Below, one piece after another: positions 1 to 10,061 of a stretch of 64,000 bases of DNA. Location of the stretch: NCBI RefSeq assembly GCF_003205195.1, contig NZ_QJRY01000001.1, positions 558,001 through 622,000 on the forward strand, read 5' to 3'. Position 1 is the first letter of the stretch. Each line of letters starts with the position of its first letter. The position numbers and the translations under genes were made by a program. This DNA comes from Peteryoungia wuzhouensis. GTDB lineage: Bacteria > Pseudomonadota > Alphaproteobacteria > Rhizobiales > Rhizobiaceae. The notes beneath the pieces were generated by a model, which saw only the letters and a program-made list of their open reading frames with translations, was not told the DNA's origin and made no database searches.

Positions 1-100
1 CCATGGGGTGCCTTTCGGTCTCTTTCAGTGATTTGCTGGGCGCACTAGGCGCCATCGAGACGTAGGCGTCAAGCGGAAGCGCTTGACTGCAACGCAGGCA

Positions 101-1327
101 TCAGGCCGACAAGAGGACTGGCCTGTGGCTCTCGGCTGAGCCGGTTTTTGGGCCTGGGACCGTCTCAGGATTGGCGTCCGAGATCGCGGCGTGCTGGAAC
201 ACGACGCGGTTACGCCCCTGGTTCTTGGCCTCGTAAAGGCCGATATCGGCCTCAGCCATCCAGGCATCGAGGCTGCGTGCCGTTCCATCCGTGACGACCA
301 TGCCGCAGGAGAAGGACAGGCGAAAACGGTTGTCGCCCGAACAGATATCCTCGGAGGTGATCGCCAGGCGCGCCGCCTCTATGGTCGCGAGCGCCGTGGC
401 GCTGTCCCGGTTCGGCAGGCAAATCCCGAACTCTTCCCCGCCCAGCCGGCCGAAGATCGCATCCGGGGGCAGAAGCGCGCTCGTCCTCTCGGCGAACTGC
501 TGCAGGGCGTCATCCCCGCCCTTGTGGCCATAGGTATCGTTGACACGCTTGAAATGATCGAGATCGAGTACGGCGATGGCGGTGCCCTGCCGTTCCGCGA
601 GCTTGGCAGCCTGATGCAGGAACATGCGGCGGTTCGCCAGACCGGTCAGGTTGTCCCGCTCGGCCAGCTGGCGCTGGATCTCGCCGCCGCGTTCGAGCTT
701 CAGCACCATGGCCATCAGGAAGGAGAGGAGGTTGAAGATCAGCAGCAGCATGCTGGTATAGGTCATCCAGTCGGAGACCGGGATGCGCCCTTCGAAATGG
801 ACGGGATAGAGGACGGGAAGCGGCGTGATCAACAGGGTGGAAAGCGCATAAGCCCCATAGACCACGGCCGCCAACCGCGCCGAGGGCAGTCGTTCGCCCG
901 GCTTGGCCCGCCAGAGATCGAGGGTGCCGAGCGCCAGATTGACAGCAGAGCCAAGGTAGACGAGCGAAATGCGCACCGGGGTCGGATCTTCGAGAAGGCC
1001 GGCAAGAACCATGCCCATGCATGTGAGCACTGCAACGTGAAAGCCGTGCCGCAGCCGATAGGGCTGGCCGTAGAATTCCTTGAAGCCGAGCCGCATCAGA
1101 CTGGTGCGCGCCACGTAGATGAGCCCGCCGATATATCCCATGATGTTGTAGGGGACATATTCCGTGAGGCTGGTGCCGATGGCGCCGATGACCATGAACC
1201 AGGAGGCGAGCGCCCAGAAGACGATTTCCTTCTGGTGCGGGTTTCGCACCCAGGCGATCGTTGCGACGACCAGCACGGCAAAGTTGATCACCGCGTTGTA
1301 GGAGATGACCGTCAGCAGGTCCAGCAT
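101..1327 (-). CDS. Membrane-anchored diguanylate cyclase (GGDEF domain)
   Basis: Likely makes cyclic di-GMP from GTP at the inner membrane. The first ~215 residues hold about six hydrophobic segments; the C-terminal GGDEF domain (about residues 225-385) has an intact GGEEF signature at about 296-300, with the metal-binding 'LDLDHFKRVND' segment before it. The RxxD inhibitory site normally just upstream of GGEEF is absent (the corresponding stretch reads LPPD), so product inhibition may be missing. There is no EAL domain. I chose the ATG at 1327; an in-frame TTG at 1339 would add four residues. The ligand sensed by the membrane part is unknown. Confidence 0.9.
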   Translation of the reverse strand: MLDLLTVISYNAVINFAVLVVATIAWVRNPHQKEIVFWALASWFMVIGAIGTSLTEYVPYNIMGYIGGLIYVARTSLMRLGFKEFYGQPYRLRHGFHVAVLTCMGMVLAGLLEDPTPVRISLVYLGSAVNLALGTLDLWRAKPGERLPSARLAAVVYGAYALSTLLITPLPVLYPVHFEGRIPVSDWMTYTSMLLLIFNLLSFLMAMVLKLERGGEIQRQLAERDNLTGLANRRMFLHQAAKLAERQGTAIAVLDLDHFKRVNDTYGHKGGDDALQQFAERTSALLPPDAIFGRLGGEEFGICLPNRDSATALATIEAARLAITSEDICSGDNRFRLSFSCGMVVTDGTARSLDAWMAEADIGLYEAKNQGRNRVVFQHAAISDANPETVPGPKTGSAESHRPVLLSA

Positions 1328-1477
1328 CGGTTCAGCCAAGCCTAAGGGAACGTTGCCGCCTTTAAATCACGATATTCCGGTAAATAAGATTAATTCGCGG
1401 AAAAGCCCGGGCAATTAAGGGCCGGAAGGTTAAACCGGGGTAAACCGGCAGGACCTCCTGACCCGCCGCAATTCCGA

Positions 1478-1921
1478 TCACATGCTTCGGGCGGGATCCG
1501 CGAAGACATCAACCCGGGCCAGCCTGCGGGCAATCAGGATGCCGACGAGCAGAGCCCCGACGAAGATGGCCGCTGAGGCATGTCCCAGACCAAGGGCCGG
1601 GATCGATGCGCCGGGACAAAAGCCGGCGATGCCCCAGCCGATTCCGAAGACCGCCGAGCCGCCGATGAGCTTGGCATCGATGGCGCTCGCTTTCGGCAGG
1701 CGGAAAGACTGGTCGAAAACCGGCTTCTGCCGCATCCGGAAAAGCAGCGCATAGCCGGGTGCGGCAACCGACAGCGCGCCCGCCATGACAAAGGCGAGGC
1801 TGGGATCGAAGCTGCCGGCGAGATCGAAGAAGTTGAGCACCTTGGCGGGGTTCGCCATGCCCGAAAGCACGATGCCGGTTCCGAACAGGGCGCCGATCAG
1901 GAAAACGACGAGGAAGCGCAT
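1478..1921 (-). CDS. YeeE/YedE (DUF395) family membrane protein, second half-unit
   Basis: A 147-residue inner-membrane protein of the sulfur-transport (YeeE/YedE, TsuA-like) superfamily. It has four hydrophobic segments and the family-type motif GIAGFCPGAS around residues 97-106, whose cysteine is the conserved one in this family. It overlaps the upstream partner by one base (TGATG stop/start), so the two are translationally coupled. Family members import thiosulfate or related sulfur compounds, or serve persulfide handling; the substrate here is not shown. The ATG at 1921 is the only sensible start, although the frame stays open further upstream. Confidence 0.85.
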   Translation of the reverse strand: MRFLVVFLIGALFGTGIVLSGMANPAKVLNFFDLAGSFDPSLAFVMAGALSVAAPGYALLFRMRQKPVFDQSFRLPKASAIDAKLIGGSAVFGIGWGIAGFCPGASIPALGLGHASAAIFVGALLVGILIARRLARVDVFADPARSM

Positions 1922-2349
1922 CAGATCGCAGCTCCGAAGACGTGGCGGATGACGAAGACGGTCAACACGGCGAAGGCCATGAAGGTCGCCGTGGCCGCGA
2001 TCGAACGGCGCGACAGGCGCGCCATGCCGCAGATCCCATGGCCGGATGTGCAGCCGGAGCCGAAGGTGACGCCGATGCCGGCAATGAGGCCGCCGACGAT
2101 CAGCGCCGAGGTCGATACGGGCACGGAATATTCCACCTGATAGCCGCTCAAAGACAGGGCCAAGGGCGCAAGGATCGCGCCGGCGAGAAAGGCTGCCTTC
2201 CACGACCCGTCGGCGCCGAGCGGCGGCAGGATGCCGCCGATGATCGCGGTCATTCCGGCAATCCGGCCCCAGGTGAGCATCAACAGAAGTGCGGAAAGGC
2301 CGATCAGCAGGCCACCGGCAAATGACATCAGGGGGGTGAATTCGGTCAA
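1921..2349 (-). CDS. YeeE/YedE (DUF395) family membrane protein, first half-unit
   Basis: A 142-residue membrane protein forming a pair with the next gene. The motif FGSGCTSGHGICGMARLS (about residues 96-113) is the characteristic cysteine-containing GCTSGHG signature of YeeE/YedE sulfur transport proteins. Hydrophobic segments occur near both ends. Larger family members fuse both halves in a single chain; here the halves are separate genes overlapping by one base, as in other alphaproteobacteria (PmpA/PmpB-type pairs). Transport of a sulfur compound is inferred from family only. Confidence 0.87.
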   Translation of the reverse strand: MTEFTPLMSFAGGLLIGLSALLLMLTWGRIAGMTAIIGGILPPLGADGSWKAAFLAGAILAPLALSLSGYQVEYSVPVSTSALIVGGLIAGIGVTFGSGCTSGHGICGMARLSRRSIAATATFMAFAVLTVFVIRHVFGAAI

Positions 2350-2454
2350 GGCGCCCTCCGGGTTTCCCGCTCGAAGGACCGGGAACCAGTTTACATAGCG
2401 ATACCAATATGTGAGCCGGTGGTGCGCGGCAATGCAAATCTGCGGCTTCAGCCT

Positions 2455-3435
2455 TCAGAAGGCGATGGCAGCATCCAGTTCGCCAATCGGCTTGACGCCC
2501 GCCAGAAGCGCCCTCGCCTCTTCCACATCCTTGCGGATCTGGGCGACCAGCGGATCAAGGCCATCGAATTTCCATTCGTCGCGCAGGAAGCCGAAGAGAG
2601 AGACGGAACAGATCTCGCCGTAGAGATCGCCGGAGAAATCGAAGATGAAGGTTTCGAGCCAGGGGTCGCCATTGTTGGTGACGGTCGGGCGGTAACCGAA
2701 GCTTGCAACGCCATCGCGAATGATGCCGTCTGGTCGGCGGAAGCGAACGGCATAGATGCCGGGCCTGAGCGTTGCCTCCGGCGGCAGATGCATGTTGGCG
2801 GTGGGAAAGCCCAGCGTGCGTCCGAGCTGCTGGCCCTTCATCACCTCGGCCTCGACCGTATAGCGATAACCGAGCAGGCCGGCGGCCTCGGCAACCTCGC
2901 CCTCGGCGATCAGGCCGCGAATGCGGCTCGACGAGATGACGGCAGCGCCCTCGTCGCGGAAAGCGTCGATCAGGCTGACGCCAAAGCCATGGCGGTTGCC
3001 AGCCTCCATCAGGAAAGCCGGGCCACCTTCCCGGCCCTTGCCGAAGTGAAAATCGAATCCGGTCACCACTTCCTTGGCGCCCAGCCAGTCGCGCAGGATC
3101 GTGACGACGAAGTCTTCCGCCGAGCGCTGCGAGAATTCCCGGTCGAAGGGGTATTCGATGACGGAATGAAAGCCCATGGCCTCCAGAATGCGGGCACGCA
3201 AGGACGGCGGGGTCAGGCGGAAAACCGGTTTGTCCGGATTGAAGACGGTGCGGGGATGCGGCTCGAAGGTCAGGACAAGCGCCGGTACGCCTAAAGTCTC
3301 GGCTCGCTCCAGTGCGCGGTTCAGCACCGCCTGATGGCCGCGATGCACGCCGTCGAAATTGCCGATGGCCACGACACCGCCACGCAGGGCGGCGGGCAGC
3401 ACTTCCTTCTTTTCGTTGCGGTGAAAGACGGTCAT
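2455..3435 (-). CDS. ribF: Bifunctional riboflavin kinase/FAD synthetase
   Basis: Converts riboflavin to FMN and then FAD in the cytoplasm. The N-terminal nucleotidyltransferase half shows the GNFDGVHRGHQ signature (about residues 23-33) and FDFHFGKGREGG; the C-terminal riboflavin kinase half shows LGRTLGFPTANM and the end motif with FDGLDPLVAQIRKD. The length of 326 residues is normal for RibF. I chose the ATG at 3435; the longer reading to 3522 adds a basic low-quality leader. It lies just downstream (13 bases) of a HAD phosphatase on the same strand, and FMN/FAD-related phosphatase activity of that neighbour is possible but not shown. Confidence 0.96.
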   Translation of the reverse strand: MTVFHRNEKKEVLPAALRGGVVAIGNFDGVHRGHQAVLNRALERAETLGVPALVLTFEPHPRTVFNPDKPVFRLTPPSLRARILEAMGFHSVIEYPFDREFSQRSAEDFVVTILRDWLGAKEVVTGFDFHFGKGREGGPAFLMEAGNRHGFGVSLIDAFRDEGAAVISSSRIRGLIAEGEVAEAAGLLGYRYTVEAEVMKGQQLGRTLGFPTANMHLPPEATLRPGIYAVRFRRPDGIIRDGVASFGYRPTVTNNGDPWLETFIFDFSGDLYGEICSVSLFGFLRDEWKFDGLDPLVAQIRKDVEEARALLAGVKPIGELDAAIAF

Positions 3436-3448
3436 CCGAGCATGCGCC

Positions 3449-4297
3449 TCATGCCAACCTGTGCATCCAGTACTGCGGCGCGACCTTTTCCCGTTCGAGG
3501 AAGGTGGTGAGACGAGCCTCATCGGTCACGCCGTTCGTCGCGTAATCGGCCGCGTGAATGCCGCCGGAGATGTAGAGAAGGTCGAGGCCGGCATCGACAG
3601 CGCCCCTGACGTCGGTCGGCATGCCGTCGCCGATGGCGAGCACACGGGACTTGTCGAACTCACCCCGCGCTTCGCGGGCGGCGGACAGCGTCGCCTCATA
3701 GATCGGCTTGTGCGGCTTGCCGGCGATGCGGGTCTCGCCGCCGAGCGCCGTGTAGAAGGCCGCAACCGCGCCGGCGCAAGGAATGATGCGGTGGCCGCGC
3801 TCGACCACCAGATCCGGATTGGCGCAGATGAGCGGCACCTTGCGGGCGACGAAATCGGTCAGCATGTCGCGGTAGTCTTCCGGCTGCTCGACCTCGTCGT
3901 CGAAGAAGCCGGTGCAGACGACGCAATCGGCCTCTTCCTTCGACACCACCTCGACGTCGAGACCGTCGAAGAGCGGCAGATCCCGTTCCGGGCCGAGCAG
4001 GAAGACCTTCTTCGGGCCGGCGGCGATCAGCGTGCGGGTGACGTCGCCCGAGGTGACGATGCGATCATAGGCCGTGTCGGGCACGCCGATGGCGCGCAGC
4101 TGCGGAATGACGCCGATGGCGGGCCTGGGCGAATTGGTGATCAGCACCACAGTCAGCCCCTTTTCGCGGGCCGCCGTCAGGGCTTCGCCTGCCAGCGGAA
4201 ACGCGTCGATGCCATTGTGCAGCACGCCCCAGACATCGCAGAGAATGACGTCGTAAGCGTCGGTCACGTCGCCGAGGGTGGAAATGCTGCGGGTCAT
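3449..4297 (-). CDS. HAD superfamily class IIA hydrolase (TIGR01459-like)
   Basis: A 282-residue cytosolic phosphatase. Motif I reads DVWGVLHNG near residue 21, with the first Asp as expected nucleophile; the cap region follows, and motif IV is seen as LAIGDGMPTDVRGA near residue 236. This is the NagD-like/TIGR01459 subtype found in alphaproteobacteria next to ribF. The substrate is unknown; position immediately upstream of ribF suggests a small phosphorylated metabolite or flavin-pathway intermediate, which is inference. The start at 4297 (MTRSISTLGD) is preferred over an upstream in-frame ATG at 4339. Confidence 0.88.
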   Translation of the reverse strand: MTRSISTLGDVTDAYDVILCDVWGVLHNGIDAFPLAGEALTAAREKGLTVVLITNSPRPAIGVIPQLRAIGVPDTAYDRIVTSGDVTRTLIAAGPKKVFLLGPERDLPLFDGLDVEVVSKEEADCVVCTGFFDDEVEQPEDYRDMLTDFVARKVPLICANPDLVVERGHRIIPCAGAVAAFYTALGGETRIAGKPHKPIYEATLSAAREARGEFDKSRVLAIGDGMPTDVRGAVDAGLDLLYISGGIHAADYATNGVTDEARLTTFLEREKVAPQYWMHRLA

Positions 4298-4405
4298 CGT
4301 CTGTCCTGACTGCTTATTGTGTGTCCGGTGACATGGCAAAGGACGGGCGGCAAGGCAAGGGGCAAGCGTGCGGTGACTTAAAAATGCCCCTGCCCCTTCG
4401 TGCGG

Positions 4406-5761
4406 TCAAAGCAGATAGCGAACGCCGAGGCCGAGCAAACCTGCCGCGATCAGAGTCCTTCCAATTCCGAGATGAAGACGAAAGATCATGACGCCGGCGA
4501 TGACGGCGATCACCAGCGCCTGGATGTCGAGCGAGGACCAGACAGGGTGCGGCACGGAAAGCGTCACAGGCCCCAGGCGTGCCCAGGCAAGCGGCTCAAC
4601 ATCGGTGAAAATGACATGCAGGGCAAACCAGACGGCGAGGTTGAGAATGACCCCGACCACGGCGGCGGTGATTGCCGAGAGCGCCGCGCTCATGAGGCGG
4701 TTTCCGCGCAGCCGCTCGATATAGGGGGCACCGCCGAAAATCCAGATGAAGCTCGGAATGAACGTCGCCCAGGCGGCGAGCAATCCGCCGAGCAATCCGC
4801 CAACCAACGGATCGAGCGCGCCGCTCTCACGGAAACCGGCGAGGAAACCGACATAGGAAAGAACGAGGACCAGCGGCCCCGGCGTCGTTTCGGCAAGGGC
4901 CAGACCATCCAGCATCTCGCCGGGTTTCAGCCAGGCATAATGATCGACGGCCACCTGGGCGACATAGGCAAGCACGGCATAGGCGCCGCCGAAGGTGACG
5001 AGCGCCATCCTGGAGAAGAAGCTCTGAACCTCGGGCAATGCGGTTTCCGGAAGCGTCAACCACAACAGGGGAAGCGGGGCCAGCCACACGACGACCCAGA
5101 ACAGAAGGGCGGCGAGCTGCCGTAGAAATGGCGGGCGGGCGCGGAATTCTTCGGACATTTCCACAGGTGGGGATGTCACGCCTCGGGCGTGTATGAGGCC
5201 AATCATTGCGGCCGCGAGCACGACGAGCGGGAACGGCAGGGCGAAGAGGAAGAGCGAGATGAAGGCTCCAGCCGCGAGAAGGCGGTGAAACGGTGTTTTC
5301 AACGCCCGCTTGCCGATGCGGATGACCGCTTCGACGACGATGGCCAGCACCGCCGCCTTCAGGCCGAAGAACAGTCCGGCGACCAGGCTCGTCTCCTGGT
5401 AGAGCGCATACAGCGTCGATAGACCGAGAATGACGGCGAGGCCCGGCAGAACGAAGAGCAGGCCCGCCACGATGCCACCGCGCACCCCATGCAGGAGCCA
5501 GCCGATATAGGTCGCGAGCTGCTGGGCTTCGGGTCCCGGCAGCAGCATGCAATAATTCAGGGCATGCAGGTAGCGATCCTCGTCGATCCAGCGTTTTTCC
5601 TCGACACAGATCCGGTGCATGAGCGCGATCTGTGCGGCCGGACCGCCAAACGACATGAGGCCGATGCGGGCAAAGGCGGAGACCAGTTCGGAATAGGTCG
5701 GAGCGAAGGGGGGATCGCCGGATGCTTCGGCGGTGCGGATGTCGGTCTGTTTCGCCGGCAT
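4406..5761 (-). CDS. chrA: Chromate transporter, long two-domain ChrA
   Basis: A 451-residue inner-membrane protein of the CHR family, with two homologous CHR halves. The N-terminal half has FGGPAAQIALMHR and the PGPEAQQLATYIG motif (about residues 75-87); the C-terminal half repeats the pattern with VTFGGAYAVLAYVAQ and TTPGPLVLVLSYVGFLAGFR. Known family members export chromate using the proton gradient and give chromate resistance. It is divergent from groESL, sharing the 149-base intergenic region. No chrB or sulfate gene is adjacent, so a role in chromate resistance is by family only. Confidence 0.93.
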   Translation of the reverse strand: MPAKQTDIRTAEASGDPPFAPTYSELVSAFARIGLMSFGGPAAQIALMHRICVEEKRWIDEDRYLHALNYCMLLPGPEAQQLATYIGWLLHGVRGGIVAGLLFVLPGLAVILGLSTLYALYQETSLVAGLFFGLKAAVLAIVVEAVIRIGKRALKTPFHRLLAAGAFISLFLFALPFPLVVLAAAMIGLIHARGVTSPPVEMSEEFRARPPFLRQLAALLFWVVVWLAPLPLLWLTLPETALPEVQSFFSRMALVTFGGAYAVLAYVAQVAVDHYAWLKPGEMLDGLALAETTPGPLVLVLSYVGFLAGFRESGALDPLVGGLLGGLLAAWATFIPSFIWIFGGAPYIERLRGNRLMSAALSAITAAVVGVILNLAVWFALHVIFTDVEPLAWARLGPVTLSVPHPVWSSLDIQALVIAVIAGVMIFRLHLGIGRTLIAAGLLGLGVRYLL

Positions 5762-5787
5762 GCACCCTTCCTTTTTTCACGCGCGCG

Positions 5788-5816
5788 CTTGACTCGTCGC
5801 GAGCCTGTTCTTATCT
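5788..5816 (+). promoter_or_regulatory. groESL promoter (heat-shock/vegetative type)
   Basis: CTTGAC at 5788-5793 and TTATCT at 5811-5816 are separated by 17 bases. Read as CTTGAC-N16-CTTATCT this also fits the alphaproteobacterial RpoH-type heat-shock consensus as I recall it. It lies just upstream of the CIRCE operator and of groES. Which sigma factor acts here cannot be decided from sequence. Confidence 0.75.
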
Positions 5817-5824
5817 CAACGTCG

Positions 5825-5851
5825 CTGGCACTCCCCAAGGGAGAGTGCTAA
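5825..5851 (+). promoter_or_regulatory. CIRCE operator (HrcA binding site)
   Basis: The inverted repeat CTGGCACTC - 9 bases - GAGTGCTAA matches the CIRCE consensus TTAGCACTC-N9-GAGTGCTAA with two mismatches in the left arm and none in the right. It lies between the groESL promoter and groES (start 5911), as expected for HrcA repression that is relieved when chaperonin is titrated. Confidence 0.93.
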
Positions 5852-5910
5852 CAAATTCCAATGTGGCTCCAACCGGGGTCACTGATGTCATTTGATCGAG
5901 GGATTAGACA

Positions 5911-6207
5911 ATGGCAAGCACCAATTTCCGTCCGCTGCACGACCGCGTTGTAGTCAAGCGCGTCGAGTCCGAAGCCAAGACCAAGGGCGGCATCATCATT
6001 CCTGACACGGCCAAGGAAAAGCCGGCTGAAGGCGAAATCGTCGCCGTCGGCCCGGGCGCCCGCGACGAAAGCGGCAAGCAGATCGCTCTCGACGTCAAGG
6101 TCGGCGACCGCGTCCTGTTCGGCAAGTGGTCCGGCACCGAGGTCAAGCTCGACGGCGAAGACCTGCTGATCATGAAGGAAGCCGACATCATGGGCATCAT
6201 CGGCTGA
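5911..6207 (+). CDS. groS: Co-chaperonin GroES
   Basis: 98 residues, full length for the 10-kDa co-chaperonin that caps the GroEL ring in the cytoplasm. It has the opening [12 protein letters not shown] segment, the mobile-loop region around residues 20-35 ([15 protein letters not shown]), the dome segment [10 protein letters not shown] and the typical end [17 protein letters not shown] strand. First gene of the groES-groEL operon; the 68-base gap to groEL has no terminator. Confidence 0.98.
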   Translation: MASTNFRPLHDRVVVKRVESEAKTKGGIIIPDTAKEKPAEGEIVAVGPGARDESGKQIALDVKVGDRVLFGKWSGTEVKLDGEDLLIMKEADIMGIIG

Positions 6208-6218
6208 TATCGGCCTGA

Positions 6219-8150
<1,932 letters not shown>

Positions 8151-8156
8151 TTTAGA

Positions 8157-8183
8157 AAGGGCGGCCTTCGGGTCGCCCTTTTT
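8157..8183 (+). terminator. Rho-independent terminator of groESL
   Basis: A 10-bp stem AAGGGCGGCC/GGTCGCCCTT with a TTCG tetraloop (8167-8170) followed by a run of T. It lies after the tandem repeat, 240 bases past the groEL stop, so the repeat is probably transcribed as the groEL 3' untranslated region. Confidence 0.88.
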
Positions 8184-8215
8184 CTTGTCCTGCAGGTGCA
8201 CTGGCGTGACAAACC

Positions 8216-8230
8216 TGGGATTAAATCCCA
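8216..8230. promoter_or_regulatory. Perfect palindrome, possible operator
   Basis: TGGGATT-A-AATCCCA, a perfect 7-1-7 dyad located about 30 bases upstream of the promoter at 8261. The position suits an activator or repressor site; the binding protein is not known. Confidence 0.4.
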
Positions 8231-8260
8231 AAATGTACATGCAACTATTCGTCGCACTTG

Positions 8261-8289
8261 TTGACATGGTCATTTTGTATGTGAATACT
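8261..8289 (+). promoter_or_regulatory. Strong sigma-70-type promoter
   Basis: TTGACA (8261-8266), 17-base spacer, AATACT (8284-8289): consensus -35 and four of six at -10, in an AT-rich setting. There is no start codon with a plausible gene for more than 500 bases downstream, so the transcript would have a long leader or be non-coding. Confidence 0.5.
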
Positions 8290-8822
8290 TATTAACCAAA
8301 CGAAATTCTTATCTAAGCGGTTTAAAACCCAGCATTATAGGCGAATCTGAAATTTAGAATTATCTAATTTACTAGAGCGCGCCTCCACATCCTTTGCTGT
8401 TTGTTTCCGGGATCTGGCGAATGTGAGCCGTTTTCATCTAAATACTTTCATGGTATCTAGCCGGTTAAATTCGTATGGCGAACTGTTCATTTCTGGGATT
8501 GGCACATGGACAACATGTCTTGTCGCTGCCTGCATGGGATGAAAGGTTTGTCGGCGTTGCGAATGGGCAAGGTGTGGGCCGCCCCGCATTGGGACGGCTG
8601 AGGACGTGAAACGGGTGTTCACGCCCGACCTTGAGGAGTTCTCGGACACTCCGAGACGCAGGTGGGGGCTCCTGCGAAAGTAAGGCGTGCGGCTTGTGAA
8701 GTGGCACGTCCCGACCTTGATAGGGCACCGGTTTCGACCGGATGAGGGCTTTGGACGTATTGTCTGGCAGGGCAACCCGTTCATCGTGTTGGGGGCCAAT
8801 AGGCTCGGAGTTGGGGACTACC

Positions 8823-9263
8823 TTGTTCAAAATTGCAAATGCAGATCTCGCAACCAGCTTTGCGGTGGGCGACGCAGAGGACGAACGCCTGCTGGGGCAG
8901 GACGCTTGCCGGTTTGGCATATCCGAAGACTGGACCGGCGACTTGACGAGCGGACTTCTGACGCTCGGCGACCGCGCACGGCAACTCCATGGGCTGGACA
9001 GCCATGAATGCGGCCTGCTGACCGTGATGCGGTGCTACGATCCCGCCGATCGCGGGCATATTCTCCGGCTGTTCGAACAGGCCGCCACCGAACCCTCCCG
9101 CTTCTGTTATTCGACGACAATCCTGTCGGCCAGCAACCAGCGCCAGCCGGTTTTCTGTATCGGCGAATCCACCGGCTTCGAGGCCAGTCGCGGCAAGATG
9201 GTGGGGCTGTTCATATTCCCCCACTTCCAACTGCCGACAGCCGCCACCGTGACGCCCGCCTGA
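8823..9263 (+). CDS. Hypothetical PAS-like protein
   Basis: About 146 residues from a TTG start at 8823 (GGGGA five bases upstream); the frame is open up to 8742 but those residues look random. The second half resembles the C-terminal part of a PAS fold: RCYDPADRGHILRLFEQA, then a beta-strand with FCYSTTIL, then KMVGLFIFPHF. No effector domain follows. I did not recognise a named family. Possibly a stand-alone sensor or partner protein; the start and reality of the gene are less certain than its neighbours. Confidence 0.55.
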   Translation: MFKIANADLATSFAVGDAEDERLLGQDACRFGISEDWTGDLTSGLLTLGDRARQLHGLDSHECGLLTVMRCYDPADRGHILRLFEQAATEPSRFCYSTTILSASNQRQPVFCIGESTGFEASRGKMVGLFIFPHFQLPTAATVTPA

Positions 9264-9563
9264 TCGGCAGCCCGGACGGCGAGAAGCACCATCCGCCCCG
9301 ACAACCACACGCGCAGATTTTCTCACGGCGCCCGCAGCCAAGTCGGCGGGTGCGTTGGTGATTGCCCGGCGCTCAGGTGCACGTCCGTTTCCAGGCTGTC
9401 GGCATGACGGAGCCATCGGCATCGGGGGCCTTATCGTTTCGTTTTTGTGAACGAACAGTCAAATGTCGTCAACCTATGCGCCCGATGAAAAAGAGGGCAT
9501 CTAGGCTTCACATTCTGGAGCCCACAGGGGTGAGGTTTCAGTTGCAACCCAATGGAGCCCTCG
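9264..9563. other. Intergenic region upstream of doxX
   Basis: About 300 bases between the PAS-like gene and doxX. It probably contains the doxX promoter: an AT-richer stretch around 9435-9475 precedes the gene. I could not fix -35/-10 boxes and see no repeat or RNA gene. Confidence 0.4.
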
Positions 9564-10001
9564 ATGTCGTCCGCCAACAATGCTCTTCTCGTTCTCGTCC
9601 GCGTTCTCCTTTCCTTCATGTTCATCATGTCGGGTTACGGCAAGCTCGCCGATCCGGCTGGCACCGCCGGCATGATCTCCGGCGCTGGAATTCCTGCCGC
9701 CGACCTGATGGCCTATGCCGCCGGCCTCTATGAACTCGTCGCCGGCCTCTTCATCCTCGTCGGCTTCCAGACGAAGATCACCGCCTGGACCGTCGCGCTC
9801 TTCTGCGTGTTCACCGGTCTCGTCTTCCACACCGGCACCGTTGCCATCGAAGGCTGGCCGGAAGGCGCACTCGGCTGGATCAACACGCTGAACCAGATCA
9901 TGGTGATGAAGAACTTCACGCTGGCTGGTGGCTACATCGCCCTCGCCATCGTCGGTGCCGGCGCCTACTCGATCGACGCCCGCCGCGGTTCGGCTGCCTG
10001 A
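9564..10001 (+). CDS. DoxX family membrane protein
   Basis: 145 residues with four hydrophobic segments (about residues 8-28, 45-65, 70-90 and 115-135), typical of DoxX/SURF4-type proteins. The opening ...RVLLSFMFIMSGYGKLADP is the family signature. In other bacteria DoxX proteins sit with oxidoreductases or thiosulfate metabolism and are linked to redox stress; nothing adjacent tells its job here. The ATG at 9564 has GGAG six bases upstream, so it is preferred over the ATG at 9552. Confidence 0.88.
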   Translation: MSSANNALLVLVRVLLSFMFIMSGYGKLADPAGTAGMISGAGIPAADLMAYAAGLYELVAGLFILVGFQTKITAWTVALFCVFTGLVFHTGTVAIEGWPEGALGWINTLNQIMVMKNFTLAGGYIALAIVGAGAYSIDARRGSAA

Positions 10002-10025
10002 TCCCTGCCCTTAACGGCAAAACGA

Positions 10026-10055
10026 AACCCGCTGGAGCGATCCGGCGGGTTTTTT
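10026..10055 (+). terminator. Rho-independent terminator of doxX
   Basis: Stem AACCCGCTGGA/TCCGGCGGGTT (one G-T pair) with loop GCGA, followed by TTTTT. It starts 25 bases after the doxX stop. Confidence 0.9.
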
Positions 10056-10061
10056 CGTGTG

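Larger units (their letters stand above)
8187..8822. other. Long AT-rich, probably non-coding stretch with promoter and palindrome
   Basis: About 630 bases without a convincing gene. The left third is far more AT-rich than the surroundings. It holds a perfect 15-bp palindrome (8216-8230) and a good promoter (8261-8289). The right part (about 8500-8760) is GC-rich with several short hairpins: CTCGGA/TCCGAG near 8640, CGTGAA/TTCACG near 8605 and CCGGT-TTCG-ACCGG near 8729. An 11-base word CCCGACCTTGA occurs twice (8623 and 8710). Reading frames here on both strands have no recognisable protein character. It may be a leader of the gene at 8823, a small RNA or a decayed gene. Confidence 0.5.

Noticed and set aside
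1..100. A gene at the left edge (frame 25-288)
   Set aside because: The frame has random Arg/Ser/Pro composition and overlaps the GGDEF gene in antisense; nothing credible at 1-100.
8434..8920. Two minus-strand frames (121 and 151 residues) in the AT-rich gap
   Set aside because: They have Arg/Pro/Ser-rich random composition, overlap each other and the PAS-like gene, and have no start signal.
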